DNA from: Anaeramoeba flamelloides
Taxonomy: Eukaryota; Metamonada; Anaeramoebidae
Direction of reading: 5' to 3'
Length of the DNA stretch: 64,000 nt
NCBI GenBank assembly: GCA_027625915.1
Contig: JANTQA010000070.1
Location: 687,001 to 751,000 of the forward strand
In this document: positions 14,309-32,047 of the stretch, piece after piece
Layout of the letters: each line of letters opens with the position of its first letter
How positions within the stretch are numbered: the first letter of the stretch is position 1
Notes under the pieces: model-generated
The model's database searches: none
Told to the model about the DNA's origin: nothing
Seen by the model: only the letters and a program-made list of their open reading frames with translations
Position numbers and translations under genes: made by a program

Positions 14309-17300
14309 GGTAGTACATTTTTTCGTTTTAAAATCAAGGATGACTTCTAAAATCGCGTTTTTCGAATTTTTACATGCTTTTTCGTTTCATTCGTTGTTTT
14401 ATTTTTTTATTTTTAAAAAAATCCTCGGATTCTTTTGAAATCATACTTTTCGTTTCTGAGATGTGAAAAAATGTAAACAAAAAAACTTAAAAACAACGAA
14501 AAAAAAACAATGAATTATATACAAGTAGGGCATAATTGCCTTAAAAGCCTTCTCAAAACAATGATAATTCGCGATTTCACATTTAAGTGGGGGGGTTGTA
14601 TTTAAAACCATAAAAATAGTTTGGTTTTCTATTTTGAAAACACCAAAACAATACAAAGTAGATTTTCAGTTGAAAATCCTTGAAAATTGTAAACTCTTTA
14701 AACACTGAGAAAAAATAAGTTATTTTTTTTTTAAAAAAATTACTAGTTGGGGAAGAAAAGTGGTCAAAATTTAAAATTTTTACTAATTCCAAATTAGATC
14801 AGCTCACCTAATTTTTTTGTGTTTTGATTAAATATATATATATATATCAGACAAACGAATTTTACGAGTTGCTCACACGTGTAAAACGCGTTTCATGAAA
14901 TCAAAAAAAAATCGGCATACCTGTGATATATATATATATATATATATAAATGAGAGATTATCAAATTCCCTCAGAATCCAAGTTTGTAGGTAGTAGTTTT
15001 ACCACAACTGTTATATGTATTAGAAATATTTAATATAACCCAATCAGGTATCAAAACAAATTCGTCCAATAAATCTTTATTTCTCAAGGAGAATTTAATA
15101 AATATCATATTTTCTGAGCCCAATCAAGAATTAGATGAATTAAATGAAAATAGGATTTTTAAATTCATTTTGGAAATTCTTTAAAAATAAATAGTAATTT
15201 GTTTCTCAAAAATTTACAAACAAAAGTATTTTCATGAAGAATTAAAATTAAAACCAAATTAAGAATAAGTAATTGTAACAAATTTTACAAATAAGATCAA
15301 GAAATAAATGATTTTTATTTATTTTTTCAAGCTCAATCTTTTCATTTTTTTGAGATTTCCGTTTTTTAGTTTGATGAAAATATGTCCTTAATAAAATTAA
15401 TCACTATTTTTTTCTGATTAATATTTTTCGAAATTAAGTTCATAACTTAATTCCATTAACCACTGTGATAATTTTTTTTTAGAATAAAAAGACTCTCAAC
15501 TTTTGAATATCGAAAATATTTTTTTGAAATTACTGTGCACTTTTTTATTTTTTTTTGAAAAATTGGGGTTGAGAAAAGCTTGAAATCAAAGAATAAGTTA
15601 ATATATTAAATTAGAATGGTTTTCCAGAGAGTTTATCTTTTTAGTTGAACTTTTTTTTTAATTTTACCATTTAAAACTAAAAAAAAACATTTGAAGACCA
15701 AATTAGTGCCTTTTGTGAAAAGAAAATTCCCCATAATTTAGAATTTGTTTTTGTAAATGAGTTAAAACAAGATAGTGTATCGAAAAATATACATAATTTC
15801 AAGTGTGAATTCAATGATTTTGGCAAAACATGTTTTCAAGAAAAAGTTAAATTGAAACATTATTTATTTTAATTTTTTCATTTAGTTTTTTTAATTGTAT
15901 TAATGGAAAGTATTTGATCAGTTTTCCATTTTTAGTGTTTTTTGGTTCGTAGTGACATATATTATATACTAGGAAATATTCCACTCTCAGATTTATTAAT
16001 AATATCAATATATTTGGTTAAAGAAATGATTCAAATAATTCAGTTTCGCCTAAATGATAGCACTCGAAATTTGAAAAATGTACTTACTCCCTTAATTCAA
16101 CCTTATTTTAGAAAACTAAATCAAGTTTAAAAATCTTCTAAGAAATGTTTCTACTTACTATATTTATTCACTCTTTGTTTTTGAAGTTACGAAATTTAGT
16201 CACTTCAAAATTCTCTCATAAGCAGACTAAGTGTTTTTTCTTTAAAACTTAACCCTTAACAATAAATCCATTTCTTAATTTTGATACACATTTTTTTTTT
16301 TTTCATCTTGAAATAATTTTACTTTTTTAACAATCAAGTTGCATATTTAATAATTATAGCCAAAGAAGGCATAAGAAATTTTTTATTTCTAAATTTCATA
16401 CAAATAAATCTTTTAAAAAATATTTTCAATTTTTGAAAGGAGGATGCAACTTAAATAGTGAAACGTGTTTAATTTTTCTCATTTTATTGTTAACAGATGA
16501 TTTTGCTGCTCATTGTTTCAAAACATTTTTGTAAATATCTTTCGGGTTTGTTCTTGTTTGAATTCAGTATTTTTACAAAGATTAGTTTTGGTTAAGTCTT
16601 TCAATTTTTCTTGCAGTAATAATTTTAATTTTGGGAATGCAAATAGGCGAGAAAAAAAATAAATAAAAAATAAAAACACTAAAAAACTAAAAATTTTTCA
16701 AAACTGAAGCTAGAATAATGATATATTAAAGAAGATCTAAACTAATTCAAAAATTAAAATATTTTAGATGTTAATAATCTTAAATTCGGAGAAAAGAAAT
16801 TAGAAAATATTAAATTAGAAATCAAATAAAAATAAAAAAATTAGAAATTGAACTTGATAAATACGGAATTAAAAATCTAGAAAATATCACGATTTAGGAA
16901 TGCTGTTAGGTTTTCCAGAATTTAAATTTATTTCATTAAAACGAACTCGATTAAAAATTTGTTGTTTATTTTTCCTCTATTTGAAATTAATTTGTTATTT
17001 TTGTTAAGAGAAGAATGTTTGGGTGAGTTTCTTTATTTTAAAGTTCTGATCATTAAAGTATGGATAGTTTTTTTAACCCCAAAATGTTGTTCTGCAATTT
17101 TCAATTTTTAGTGTTTCTTCATTCGGGAATAATTTATCTTATCTTGGAAATGCTTCAAAACTAAAACAATATTTAAAGAGGTGTGTTGTTAAAGTTGTTG
17201 TTGGATGTGAGTTTTGGAGATTATTTTTATTGTCTCTCTTTGAAAATTTAGTTTCTTTTGATTTTTTTATTTGTCAAAAATTACTTTTGATTTTTAAAAA

Positions 17301-19630
17301 GTTTTTAATTTGGCAAATAAATTTAAAAATTGAATTAGAGTTAAAGAAAAAACTCAAAATGAATTCTACCGAGATGAAATTGGCTTAGTATATAAAAAAG
17401 AATTATTTCAGATATCTAAGAATACTAAGTATTGGGTGTTTTTTGAGATTGGCGAATGGGATGGTTTTTACAATAAAACTCCTTTTAATTAATATTTTGA
17501 AGAACTGATATTCCTGGCATTTTTATTCTTCGTAATTCCAGTAGTATTTGGGATAACAAAATCAAATATAAAATTTTATTAAATTTGGTTCATTACTGGT
17601 ATTTGAATTGTAAATGGAAAATAATTTTCACTTCCTTTTCTATATGTTTCTTTTATAAATACAATTTCTAAAAGAAGTAAGTTGTAATTTGTCAATATTA
17701 TTGAAAAAAGGAAATGGAAAATGGAGTGAAAATTTTTCGAATTTATAATTCAAATACCAGTATTAAAGAATTTCCAAAAAAATCGAGGTCGATCCATTAA
17801 TTCTAAGTTTTAATGAAACAAAATTTGAATTCTAGAAACATTCTGAGGTTTTCCAGGCTTTAAGAAATAAAAAGAAAATTTTAAAAAAACCTAATTTTAC
17901 TATTATTTTCCAATTAATAAAAGAAAATTTTTATTTCAATTTCCAAAATGAATATTAATTATTACTGCTACAATCAAATTAGAAGAATAAAAATTTTGTC
18001 CTCGAGTTAACTAAGGAAGTTAGATGTTATTGTTTACAAATTTCATTTCGAAACCAAGTTGTCAAGATCTTTCAATTGTCTTCAGCTTTTATACAGAGAA
18101 ATATTTTGGAATGTTAACTAAAAATTTTCATTTATTAATTGGCAAATAATAGTATTTCGAAAAATATAAAAAAACCAAGTGCACATTTTTCCAGAATTCA
18201 AAAGAAAAGAGAAAAATCTTAGATTTTCCAAATAAACAGAAAACTCAAGAAAAGCTAAAGGGGGTTTTCCAAAATTAAAAAGAATTGAGTAAAATCTTCT
18301 ATTTTTCTCTATTCTTTTAAATTCTGGAAAACCTAACGAAAAGTGTCCTAGTTTTTTCTAAATTTTTGAAACCGAAAATTTATTTAAATTTTGTGTTAAT
18401 TTCAAAAATTCAAAAAAACCTAACGTCAAATAAGAGGACTAACAACCCCTTCCTTAAATAATAATAAGAATAAAAAAAATTATTTGTATTTTTTTTTCAT
18501 TTCAAGACTCACAGTCGATTAATGGAATTTTGAAAAATCATGTGTCAAGTTGAAAGGTGAAGAAAATATATGGTGCGAATTGTTCAAATAAATTTCTGTT
18601 TTTCTTGAACCAAAACAAGTCTGGTTAATAAAACCAAGTGGACGATCATTTTTTGGTTTGGTAATTAAAGAAAAACGAAAAAATGGAAATAATTATTATA
18701 AATGCAGTTTTTTTCTTTGTGTGTTTGTTTGTTTGTTGGTTTGTTTGATTGACTCTGAAAGAAAAATCAAAAAGAAATGAAAAATAGAATTCAAAACAAG
18801 TAGAGAAAGAAGATTACTTTTAGATCACGGTGTATCATTGGAGGGCCAAGTGAGTGCATTGCACAAACAGCACTACAAACACGACTAAAAATTTTTAATA
18901 CAATTTTTTCTGGAAAAAACGAATTTTGTTGCAATTGCGCATTCATTCGATTGATTAAGCTGTCTTTAAAGGGTAAAAAAAAATATTTAGTTTAAATTTG
19001 GTTCATTTTTAAGTTGTTGTTGTTGTTGTTGTTGACATTTGTTTCACAATTAATAAAAGAATGAAGATCCTGAATAATTTTGTGTTTTGATTTTAGGAAA
19101 AAATGGAAAAATGATCGAAGAAAGAAGAGCAAACCGGGGCAGTATTCCATAAGGATGTACACAAAATAATTTTCATCCTCTTTCACCTTTTCAGCACCGT
19201 AAATTGTAACTATGGTTCTCTTACTGCTTACCATTTTATGCATACGAACTTCTTGTGTTATTTTCAGAAGCTCTGTTTTGCTTGAATACAATAATTTTTT
19301 TACAGCAAAGATCTGGTTGTTTCGAGTGTCGATTCCTTTGAAAACATACCCAAACCCACCTTTTTTTTATCAAGAAATCAAAGATCAGAAAAAAAAAAAA
19401 AAAAAAAAATCATAAAAACCTTTTTTTTTTACTACGGTTAGTCTTTTTTGCTTTTTGAATTAGGTTTTTTTTTGAGTCAAAGAAATAAACAATTTCGAAC
19501 CTTCTGCGATCAATGAAAGAATTTTAATTGGTCTTTTTGCGATATTAAGAACTTTGTCAATCGACGAATTTGTATGTACTGTGCTTGGTGTTGAGGAAAT
19601 TTTTTTTCCAATCCGTGCGAGGAAACTCAT
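7028..19630 (-). CDS. NAK-family (AAK1/Ark1-like) kinase fused to a HIP1/Sla2-like ANTH domain
   Basis: Exons in order: 19630-19501, 19359-19135, 18963-18818, 13638 to about 12703, 12702-10032 and 7909-7028; about 1,660 residues. The kinase domain (about 38-307) has GGFGYVFKG, Lys64, HRDLK (Asp165), DFGSAT (Asp183), YRAPEM and the NAK-type stretch DIWALGCILYKL. NAK kinases phosphorylate clathrin adaptors. The linker (about 308-1290) is Lys/Glu-rich with FDPF twice and FNPF twice, motifs known to bind AP-2 appendage and EH domains. The C-terminal ANTH domain (about 1290-1580) resembles HIP1/Sla2: its first half ends EGSPN, and its second half has HLKIPFFEGNF and VYTIIIYIISRLH; ANTH domains bind PI(4,5)P2. 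The junctions HRDLK|CENLL (over 5,179 bp) and GSPN|VINDIM (over 2,122 bp) are phase 0. At 12703-12709 a T7 run (A7 on the coding strand) shifts frame by one base; it may be an assembly indel or a tiny intron. Two unrelated adjacent genes are the alternative. Confidence 0.75.
8373..8965. mobile_element. MITE-like inverted-repeat element, AAAGTGGGG termini
   Basis: The left end GCCATTTCCAAAAAAGTGGGG and the reverse complement of the right end GGTATTTCCCAAAAAGTGGGG form imperfect terminal repeats of about 25 bp around roughly 590 bp of non-coding DNA. The target duplication is unclear. It lies in the ANTH intron. Confidence 0.6.
9197..9663. mobile_element. MITE-like inverted-repeat element, termini AAATAAC..CGATTTTACATTCAAC
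   Basis: The left end reads AAATAACACACGATTTTAC and the right end in reverse complement reads AAATAACCCGTGATTTTAC. Both continue with ATTCAAC, giving a terminal repeat of about 30 bp. The interior is non-coding. It is the second element in the same intron. Confidence 0.6.
14278..14949. repeat. Two (TA)n microsatellites with non-coding DNA between
   Basis: Pure TA dinucleotide tracts at 14278-14305 and 14924-14949. Similar tracts occur at 24606-24628, 29568-29593, 35871-35899 and 41646-41678. They are ordinary simple repeats and several lie within or next to transposon copies. Confidence 0.8.
16154..16269 (+). repeat. Dispersed repeat C, copy 1
   Basis: About 115 bp beginning TTACTATATTTATTCACTC, running through GAAATTTAGTCACTTC and AAAATTCTCTC and ending TTAACCCTTAACAATAAA. 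The same order of words occurs at 22832-22945 (reversed) and about 38209-38311. The family is not recognised. The blocks between the conserved words vary, so copies are old. Confidence 0.65.
17596..17760. mobile_element. 165-bp TA-flanked palindromic MITE (CTGGTATTTG family), best copy
   Basis: CTGGTATTTGAATTGTAAAT on the left pairs with CAAATACCAG and preceding bases on the right; almost the whole element is one imperfect hairpin. TA dinucleotides flank both sides (17594-17595 and 17761-17762), as for Tc1/mariner-type target duplications. Related copies are at about 27846-28006, 48605-48780, 50040-50206 and 50600-50770. Confidence 0.75.
18187..18430. repeat. Composite palindrome family copy (TTTTCCAGAATT..AACCTAACG)
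   Basis: Alternating inverted segments: TTTTCCAGAATTCAAAAG, a GAGAAAAATCTTAGATTTT centre, and TTTTAAATTCTGGAAAAC followed by CTAACG. A second palindrome is built on AAACCGAAAATTTATTTAAA. Related mosaics recur at about 23796-24030, 27218-27540, 28245-28460, 34685-34755, 37565-38080 and 52258-52510. Confidence 0.6.
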
Positions 19631-26677
<7,047 letters not shown>

Positions 26678-26851
26678 TATTATTTGGTTTTTAATTTTCA
26701 AATTTTTTGGGAAATAAAAATAATATGATTATTATTAAAAGAAAATAAAAATTTTATAAATGAATTGAAAAAATTATTTTTTATTGTATTGGTTTTGAAA
26801 TATATTTACATTATTTATTTTTCCTAATTATTTAGTTAAAGAATTAGAGAA

Positions 26852-26921
26852 GTGATAGTGTACATGCGGTAATTTTTACAATACAATTCGAAAATGAAAG
26901 GTTCGAATTCTCGTAACCACA
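26852..26921 (+). other. tRNA-like sequence, probably decayed or SINE-derived
   Basis: GTGATAGTGTACATGCGG resembles an A box region and GGTTCGAATTC resembles a B box/T-loop. The spacing between them is about that of a tRNA and a T6 run follows at 26924-26929. The acceptor stem pairs at only about five of seven positions and no good anticodon stem can be drawn, so it is not called a functional tRNA. Confidence 0.25.
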
Positions 26922-27845
26922 TATTTTTTGATTGTTTATCATTTTTTCAAACAGTTACAAAAGCCACAAAAACCACAAAGGTGTAATTCTAATTAGAAAA
27001 TTGGGCTTATGCTTCATTAAACCACCGGTTTTCGAGAACTCTTCTGATTGATTTAGGCATTTGTCTATAAAAAAAAAATGATGAATTGGAACAAAATCAC
27101 CCTCAGTTTATAGAGAAGATCTGATTCTTGAGAGAATTGCAATGGCAAAATCCGCTCACTCAACCAATTCAATAATATCTCTGATTCGAATTTATGGGTT
27201 CCACATAATTATGTAGACTGCCATTGAGTGTCAAGTTTTTTTTTTTTTTAATTCAAGTCATTAAATCTTAGATTTTAATCTACCCGTTTAAATCCTGGTA
27301 AATCCTACAAAAGTACCTTGAAGTGCCTAACTTTTTTAGGATTGAAAAAAAATAGAGAAAAATCTTTGATTTTACTCTTTTCTTTTGGATCCAGCCAAAG
27401 TTAACAGAGTTTTTTTTTTAATTTGAGATTTAAAAAGTAAATTTTTGAAATTTTGATTATAATTTTTAAAATTAAAGAAAACCTATTTGACTTTTCCTTG
27501 TGTTTTTTTGTTTTATTTGTGAAGTGTTCTAAACTATTTTTCAGTCAAAGGGGGGCAGTTGTAATGGGTGAAATACATGTGTTTAAAGGGTTTGCATAGA
27601 TATTAGAAGAAAAATTTATTTTGGAAATTTTCAAAATTGAAATCATTTTTTCACATTTTTGCACATTTTTTTTTTTTTTTTTGATTTTTTTTTTAAAACG
27701 TCATTCAGTTGCAAAATTTTTTTTTATTGCAAGATCAATAGTCACTTGGTAAAAGTGTGTTATTCTAATGTTATTGAAATCATGGAAATGATTGTTGAGA
27801 AATCAGATTGATTTCTATTGCAATTCTATTCGATCTTTGATCTTG

Positions 27846-28006
27846 ATATTTGTTTAATAAATGTGAAAATTTTTCACTTCATTTTCATTTCCTTTTTCAA
27901 ATAGAGACCACAAATACCAACACACTTCGTTTGGGGACTTGGCTTCTAAATGAAAAGTATGTAAAATTCAGTGAAAATTGTTTCCTATTTATAATTCAAA
28001 TACCAG
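27846..28006. mobile_element. CTGGTATTTG-family MITE, diverged copy
   Basis: The right end ATTCAAATACCAG followed by TA is intact. The left end is eroded (GATATTTGTTTAATAAATG) and is followed by the shared TTTCACTTCATTTTC block. The centre differs from the copy at 17596. Confidence 0.55.
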
Positions 28007-29507
28007 TAAAAGTATAAAACGAACATTGTTGTTTTTCTCAATAATTTCCCTAAGAATTTGATTTTTTCAATTTTTTAGAAAATTTATTGATTAATTGGTT
28101 TTCTTTCAGACATATATCAACAATACTTTGATGTACATTATTCTACTTATTTCTTATTTGTTCTTCAAAGTTTATTTATATAAAATAATTGAAATTTGAA
28201 AAAAACATTGGGCACCTTTAACTGAAACAGAGTTTAGGTTTTTTTGAGGTTTTCCATTTTATTTATGAAGTGTTCTAGGTTTTTTTTACTCTTTGAAATA
28301 AACCGAAAATTTTAAATAAATTTTGGGTTTATTTCCAAAAGTGAAAAAAATCTAACGAAAATAAATAGATTTTCCAAATAAATAGAAAACTCAAAAAAAC
28401 CTAACGAAAATATATTGATTTTCTAACTAAAAATTAAAGTTTCAGAAACCTAATTCCAAACTCTGTGTAGTTTTGTGGTCACTTCTTAAATGAAGAAAAA
28501 TAAAAATTAAGTATATATTTTATAAGAATTTTATTTTTTTGAAATGTGAAAAATTATTCAATATTTGTATTCTCATCAATCGGAAATTATTTTTTATAAT
28601 AGATAATCTTTAAAAAAATGATAAATTATTTGACTTGGTTGGATTTAACTCCTTTCCAAATGAATAGTTATTTTAGAAAGAAAAATCAAAGATATAAAAA
28701 AATAGTAATTGAGAGAATGAAAAAAATTTGTTTTTAAGTGAAAATTCCTAATTTATAGATTAATCAAAAAATAAATTTCTCTAAATAAATTAAAAGATAA
28801 AATAGTTATTATTTCTATTAACCCCTTGGAAAAAAATAGAAAATTTCATAGTATTTTTAGAAAAGAAAATATAATAAAATTAAGATCCGAAAAAAAAACC
28901 TTTTTTGTTTTTTGGATAATTGGTGTTTTGTTTCGAGATAATAGATGACTTAATATCGTGTAAAAAATTTCTTAATTTGAGTCTACTTTTTTCATAGAAA
29001 ATTTTTAATACTTCTAATATAAAACAAAAAAAATATCAACCCATTATTTTTATTAAGAACTAAATTAATTCTTGAAAATGGTATAACATTTTTTAGTTTT
29101 AAGTTGGCGAGTCTTAATATTGAGAATATTATTTTGTTTTTATATTTCATTATTGCTATTCTAATTTAAATATCAACAATAAAAAATAATAGCGACACAA
29201 CCGATACAATAACTGTACATGTAAAATAAGATAAAAAACAATTATTAATATATTTTGGATTTAATAACTAAAAAGTTATATTCTTTAACATTTTTCAAAA
29301 ATTCTTTTTCTAGTTTTCAAAAAAAAAAAAATATTGAAATGTTCAATGAAATTTTGAGATTGATTTAACGAATTGCTTGATCTTATTCAGAAGAATTTTT
29401 TTCTTCTTTTTTTATTGAATTTGTATTATATATATTATTTTTCAGAATAAATGCTACACAATTTATTTTAAGTTTAATATATTGTATAATAATAATTATT
29501 ATTTATA

Positions 29508-29670
29508 GAAAGGAGTAATTAAAGAAAAATCATCAAATAAAAAAAAAGAGAAGAAGAAAAATAATTAATATATATATATATATATATATATAATAAATTT
29601 ATATTTTCATGACCAATTAGAAACTATCCACGTCCTGGACAGGAGGGACAAAAACCTGATAGAAAGATTA
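29508..29670 (+). repeat. Dispersed repeat D, copy 1
   Basis: About 160 bp: AGAAAGGAGTAAT, AGAGAAGAAGAAAAATAATT, a TA tract, then CATGACCAATTAGAAACTAT, CCACGTCCTGGACAGGAGG and GATAGAAAGATTATT. The same order occurs at 34478-34632 with TATCCACATCCTAAAAGG in place of the GC-richer block. It is possibly a SINE or LINE tail; the family is unknown. Confidence 0.65.
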
Positions 29671-30364
29671 TTGATTATAATATATTGTATAATTTCCAGA
29701 CTAAACATAATTTGTTAATATTTTTTTTTATGAAATGAAAGTATTTAGTAAAAATGGTAAACTAAAATGATTTGCAAGTATTAATAAGAAATTAAAACCC
29801 CAAAAAGAGAGAACTCTAAAATAAGTGAGGTATTTAAATAATAAAAAAGTTTATCTAGATAAGAAAATAGAACTATATTTGCACACTCAAGTGAATAACA
29901 TATTTATTACATCAGATCACATTTGAATTATTCCTAATGAATACAAGAAATTAAATAAAAAAAAGGTATCTCTAATTGAATTAAAATACTCGTCATGATA
30001 CCCTGAAGTAGAAATAATGAGCCCATAAACTATAATTATATGCTTTGTTTGAATGTTTTGAATTTAAATATTTTTTTTGATATCTTTGATCTTTTAATTT
30101 CGAAAAAAATAATCTATCTAGAACTTTCTGTTTCGTTATTCATATCCAGCAAAAACATTATCTACAAAGACTACTGATCTTGAAAATAAACCCTATTCCA
30201 AAAATTTAGATGCACCCAAAATCAAAAATAGGCAAAAAAACCAATTTATTGTATTTTTCCAAACATAATATTAAACAACATTTAAGTTGTCCAGTATTAA
30301 TTTGTAAAATAAGTAATCATTTTAATCCAAATCAAAGAAAAAAATATAAAACTCAAAAATAAAA

Positions 30365-30725
30365 TTCAGTATGTGTCCAAAATAATGAAATAAGCTGAAC
30401 AAAAAATGTATTGGTTAATTTGTTGAAATTTAACCAACAATCGCTGATCGAACAAATGATAAGATACTATCGACCAATTGCATGTGATATTTCAATTTAA
30501 CAAACTCAACACTAACCTTCTGTCAACCATTGAAAATAAATTCCAGATCTAATGAAACAGATTACGTAACTACAAAAAAGGAAAGGAAAACAAAACAAAA
30601 AAGACAAAAAATGAAATAGTTTGTAAAATCAAAATTCTTTCCAAATTGAATTTAAAGTGAAGTATTGTTATTTTTTCAACTTTTTAAACTGTGTCCAAAT
30701 TTTTCGAATATATTTTATATACAAA
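30365..30725. mobile_element. Diverged internal fragment of the 20715-type TTAA element
   Basis: Aligns over about 350 bp with 21165-21540: CTGAACAAAAAATG, CAATTGCATGTGAT, CAACTTTTTAAACTGTG and neighbouring words keep the same order and spacing. Neither terminus is preserved. Confidence 0.5.
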
Positions 30726-31599
30726 AAATGAATTTTGTAATATCCATTCCGGGATTCATTAGTATTAAAAAGGTGAAGAAAACCTCTACTATTTATCTCA
30801 ATCAAGGTTATTTATGATGTAGAAGAGATGGAAATCGTAAAAATAAGGTAATTATTTAATAATTTAAGAAATAAAATCAATTTAATGTTGTTTTTATGTC
30901 TCAAAAAGGGGAAAAATAAATTGATCTCACTACAAAATTTACCTTCCTGAGTTTCTAAAATAATTAGAATTTTTTAATACTTCCCATATAAAAAAATTTC
31001 TATATATAGAGTATCACCAATAATTTATTTTAAAAATTTGTCTGGTTGTCATGGAGTCTAATCTTTTCAAACTTATAGTTCATTCTAACGCAATCAAAAG
31101 AAACAATCTCATTATTAAAATTCAATAACTCTCTAAAGTTATTTATTTTCATTATTAATATTCTTTTTTTATATTTCATTCTTTTTTTTTATTATTTGAA
31201 ATTTTATAAATTAAAAAAAAAAAAATGATTAAGATTTAACTTTAAAATCAATAGTTAAAATATCTTTGAATTTATTAACTGTTATTAAAGATCATATAAA
31301 TTTTTAAATAATCATTTTAAAATATTCAAATATCAAATTTTATAAATTAAAAAATCAAAGTGAATTTTTTTCATTTTTCGGGTTTAATATGATATAAAGG
31401 ATTTCACAAACACGAAATAAAAAGGGGAAACCCATATGATAGAATGGAATTTTATGTAATCAATATTGATTTTGAAAGTAAAAAAGAAAATTATTTAAAA
31501 CTTTAAATATCTTGATCATAAAAGAGTAATAAAAAACGAAAAAACGAAAAATGCCAATTGAAATCCCAAAGAACAAATTTTTGTTATAACCTAGATTTC

Positions 31600-31774
31600 A
31601 ATCTATTATTCTTTAAATTCTTTAACTATTATTCTTTCAGTCTTCAATTCAGATTTTGGAAAAATAAACAATAAATTCATTTTTTAACCAGCATTAAAAT
31701 TAATATAAAGACGGTGATCGATCACAGAACAACCAAAACAAGATGTGTTACACTTAATACAAGATTTCTTTTTT
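31600..31774 (-). mobile_element. Element B (foldback) partial copy upstream of PSMD3
   Basis: Read on the minus strand, it begins ATCTTGTATTAAGTGTAAC and passes through TGATCGATC and ATATTAATTTTAATG to CAAAATCTGAATTGAAGAC, following the left arm of the foldback element at 40251-40740. Only one arm is present. Confidence 0.55.
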
Positions 31775-32047
31775 TATCTTCTTGAGTGATTCTAAACCTT
31801 AAGGAAAACCCCAAGTCGAGAAAACAAAACCCAAAATTTGAATTAAAACTATTCATTTTCATTTTAAAACAAGAATAGTTTTTATCACCTTACAATGATC
31901 AATAAGTTTCAAAAATCTAAAAAGGTTCTTAATTTTGCAATAGGTCAATAGTTAGTTCATTTTTCAAAGATTCAAGAGAAAATATCATGATAAATTTTTA
32001 TTTTTTCTCGTTTTATTCTCAAAGAACAAGTTTTATTTAATAAACTG

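Larger units (their letters stand above)
13639..18817 (-). other. 5.2-kb intron inside the kinase catalytic loop
   Basis: The donor follows HRDLK (CTAAAA|GTAATC, 18818/18817) and the acceptor precedes CENLLIS (TTAATAG|TGTGAA, 13639/13638), both phase 0. Contents are (TA)n tracts at 14278-14305 and 14924-14949, dispersed repeat C at 16154-16269, a TA-flanked MITE at 17596-17760 and a copy of the composite palindrome family near 18187-18430. No host gene was found inside. The small open frame at 15942-16130 has no recognisable product. Confidence 0.65.
26678..32047. other. 5.4-kb gene-free, repeat-rich interval between ARL1 and PSMD3
   Basis: No host exon was recognised. The interval holds a tRNA-like sequence (26852-26921), composite palindromes (27218-27540 and 28245-28460), a CTGGTATTTG-family MITE (about 27846-28006), dispersed repeat D (29508-29670), a copy of the TTAA family (about 30365-30725) and an element B copy (about 31600-31774) just upstream of PSMD3. 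Confidence 0.6.

Noticed and set aside
14441-14792. Small overlapping minus-strand frames in the kinase intron
   Set aside because: No family resemblance. They lie between (TA)n tracts in intron sequence.
13639-18817. Reading the two kinase parts as two separate kinase genes
   Set aside because: The N-lobe part ends exactly at HRDLK with a donor and the C-lobe part starts at the next codon of the NAK family with an acceptor. Neither has a complementary half nearby. Kept as the main alternative in the feature entry.
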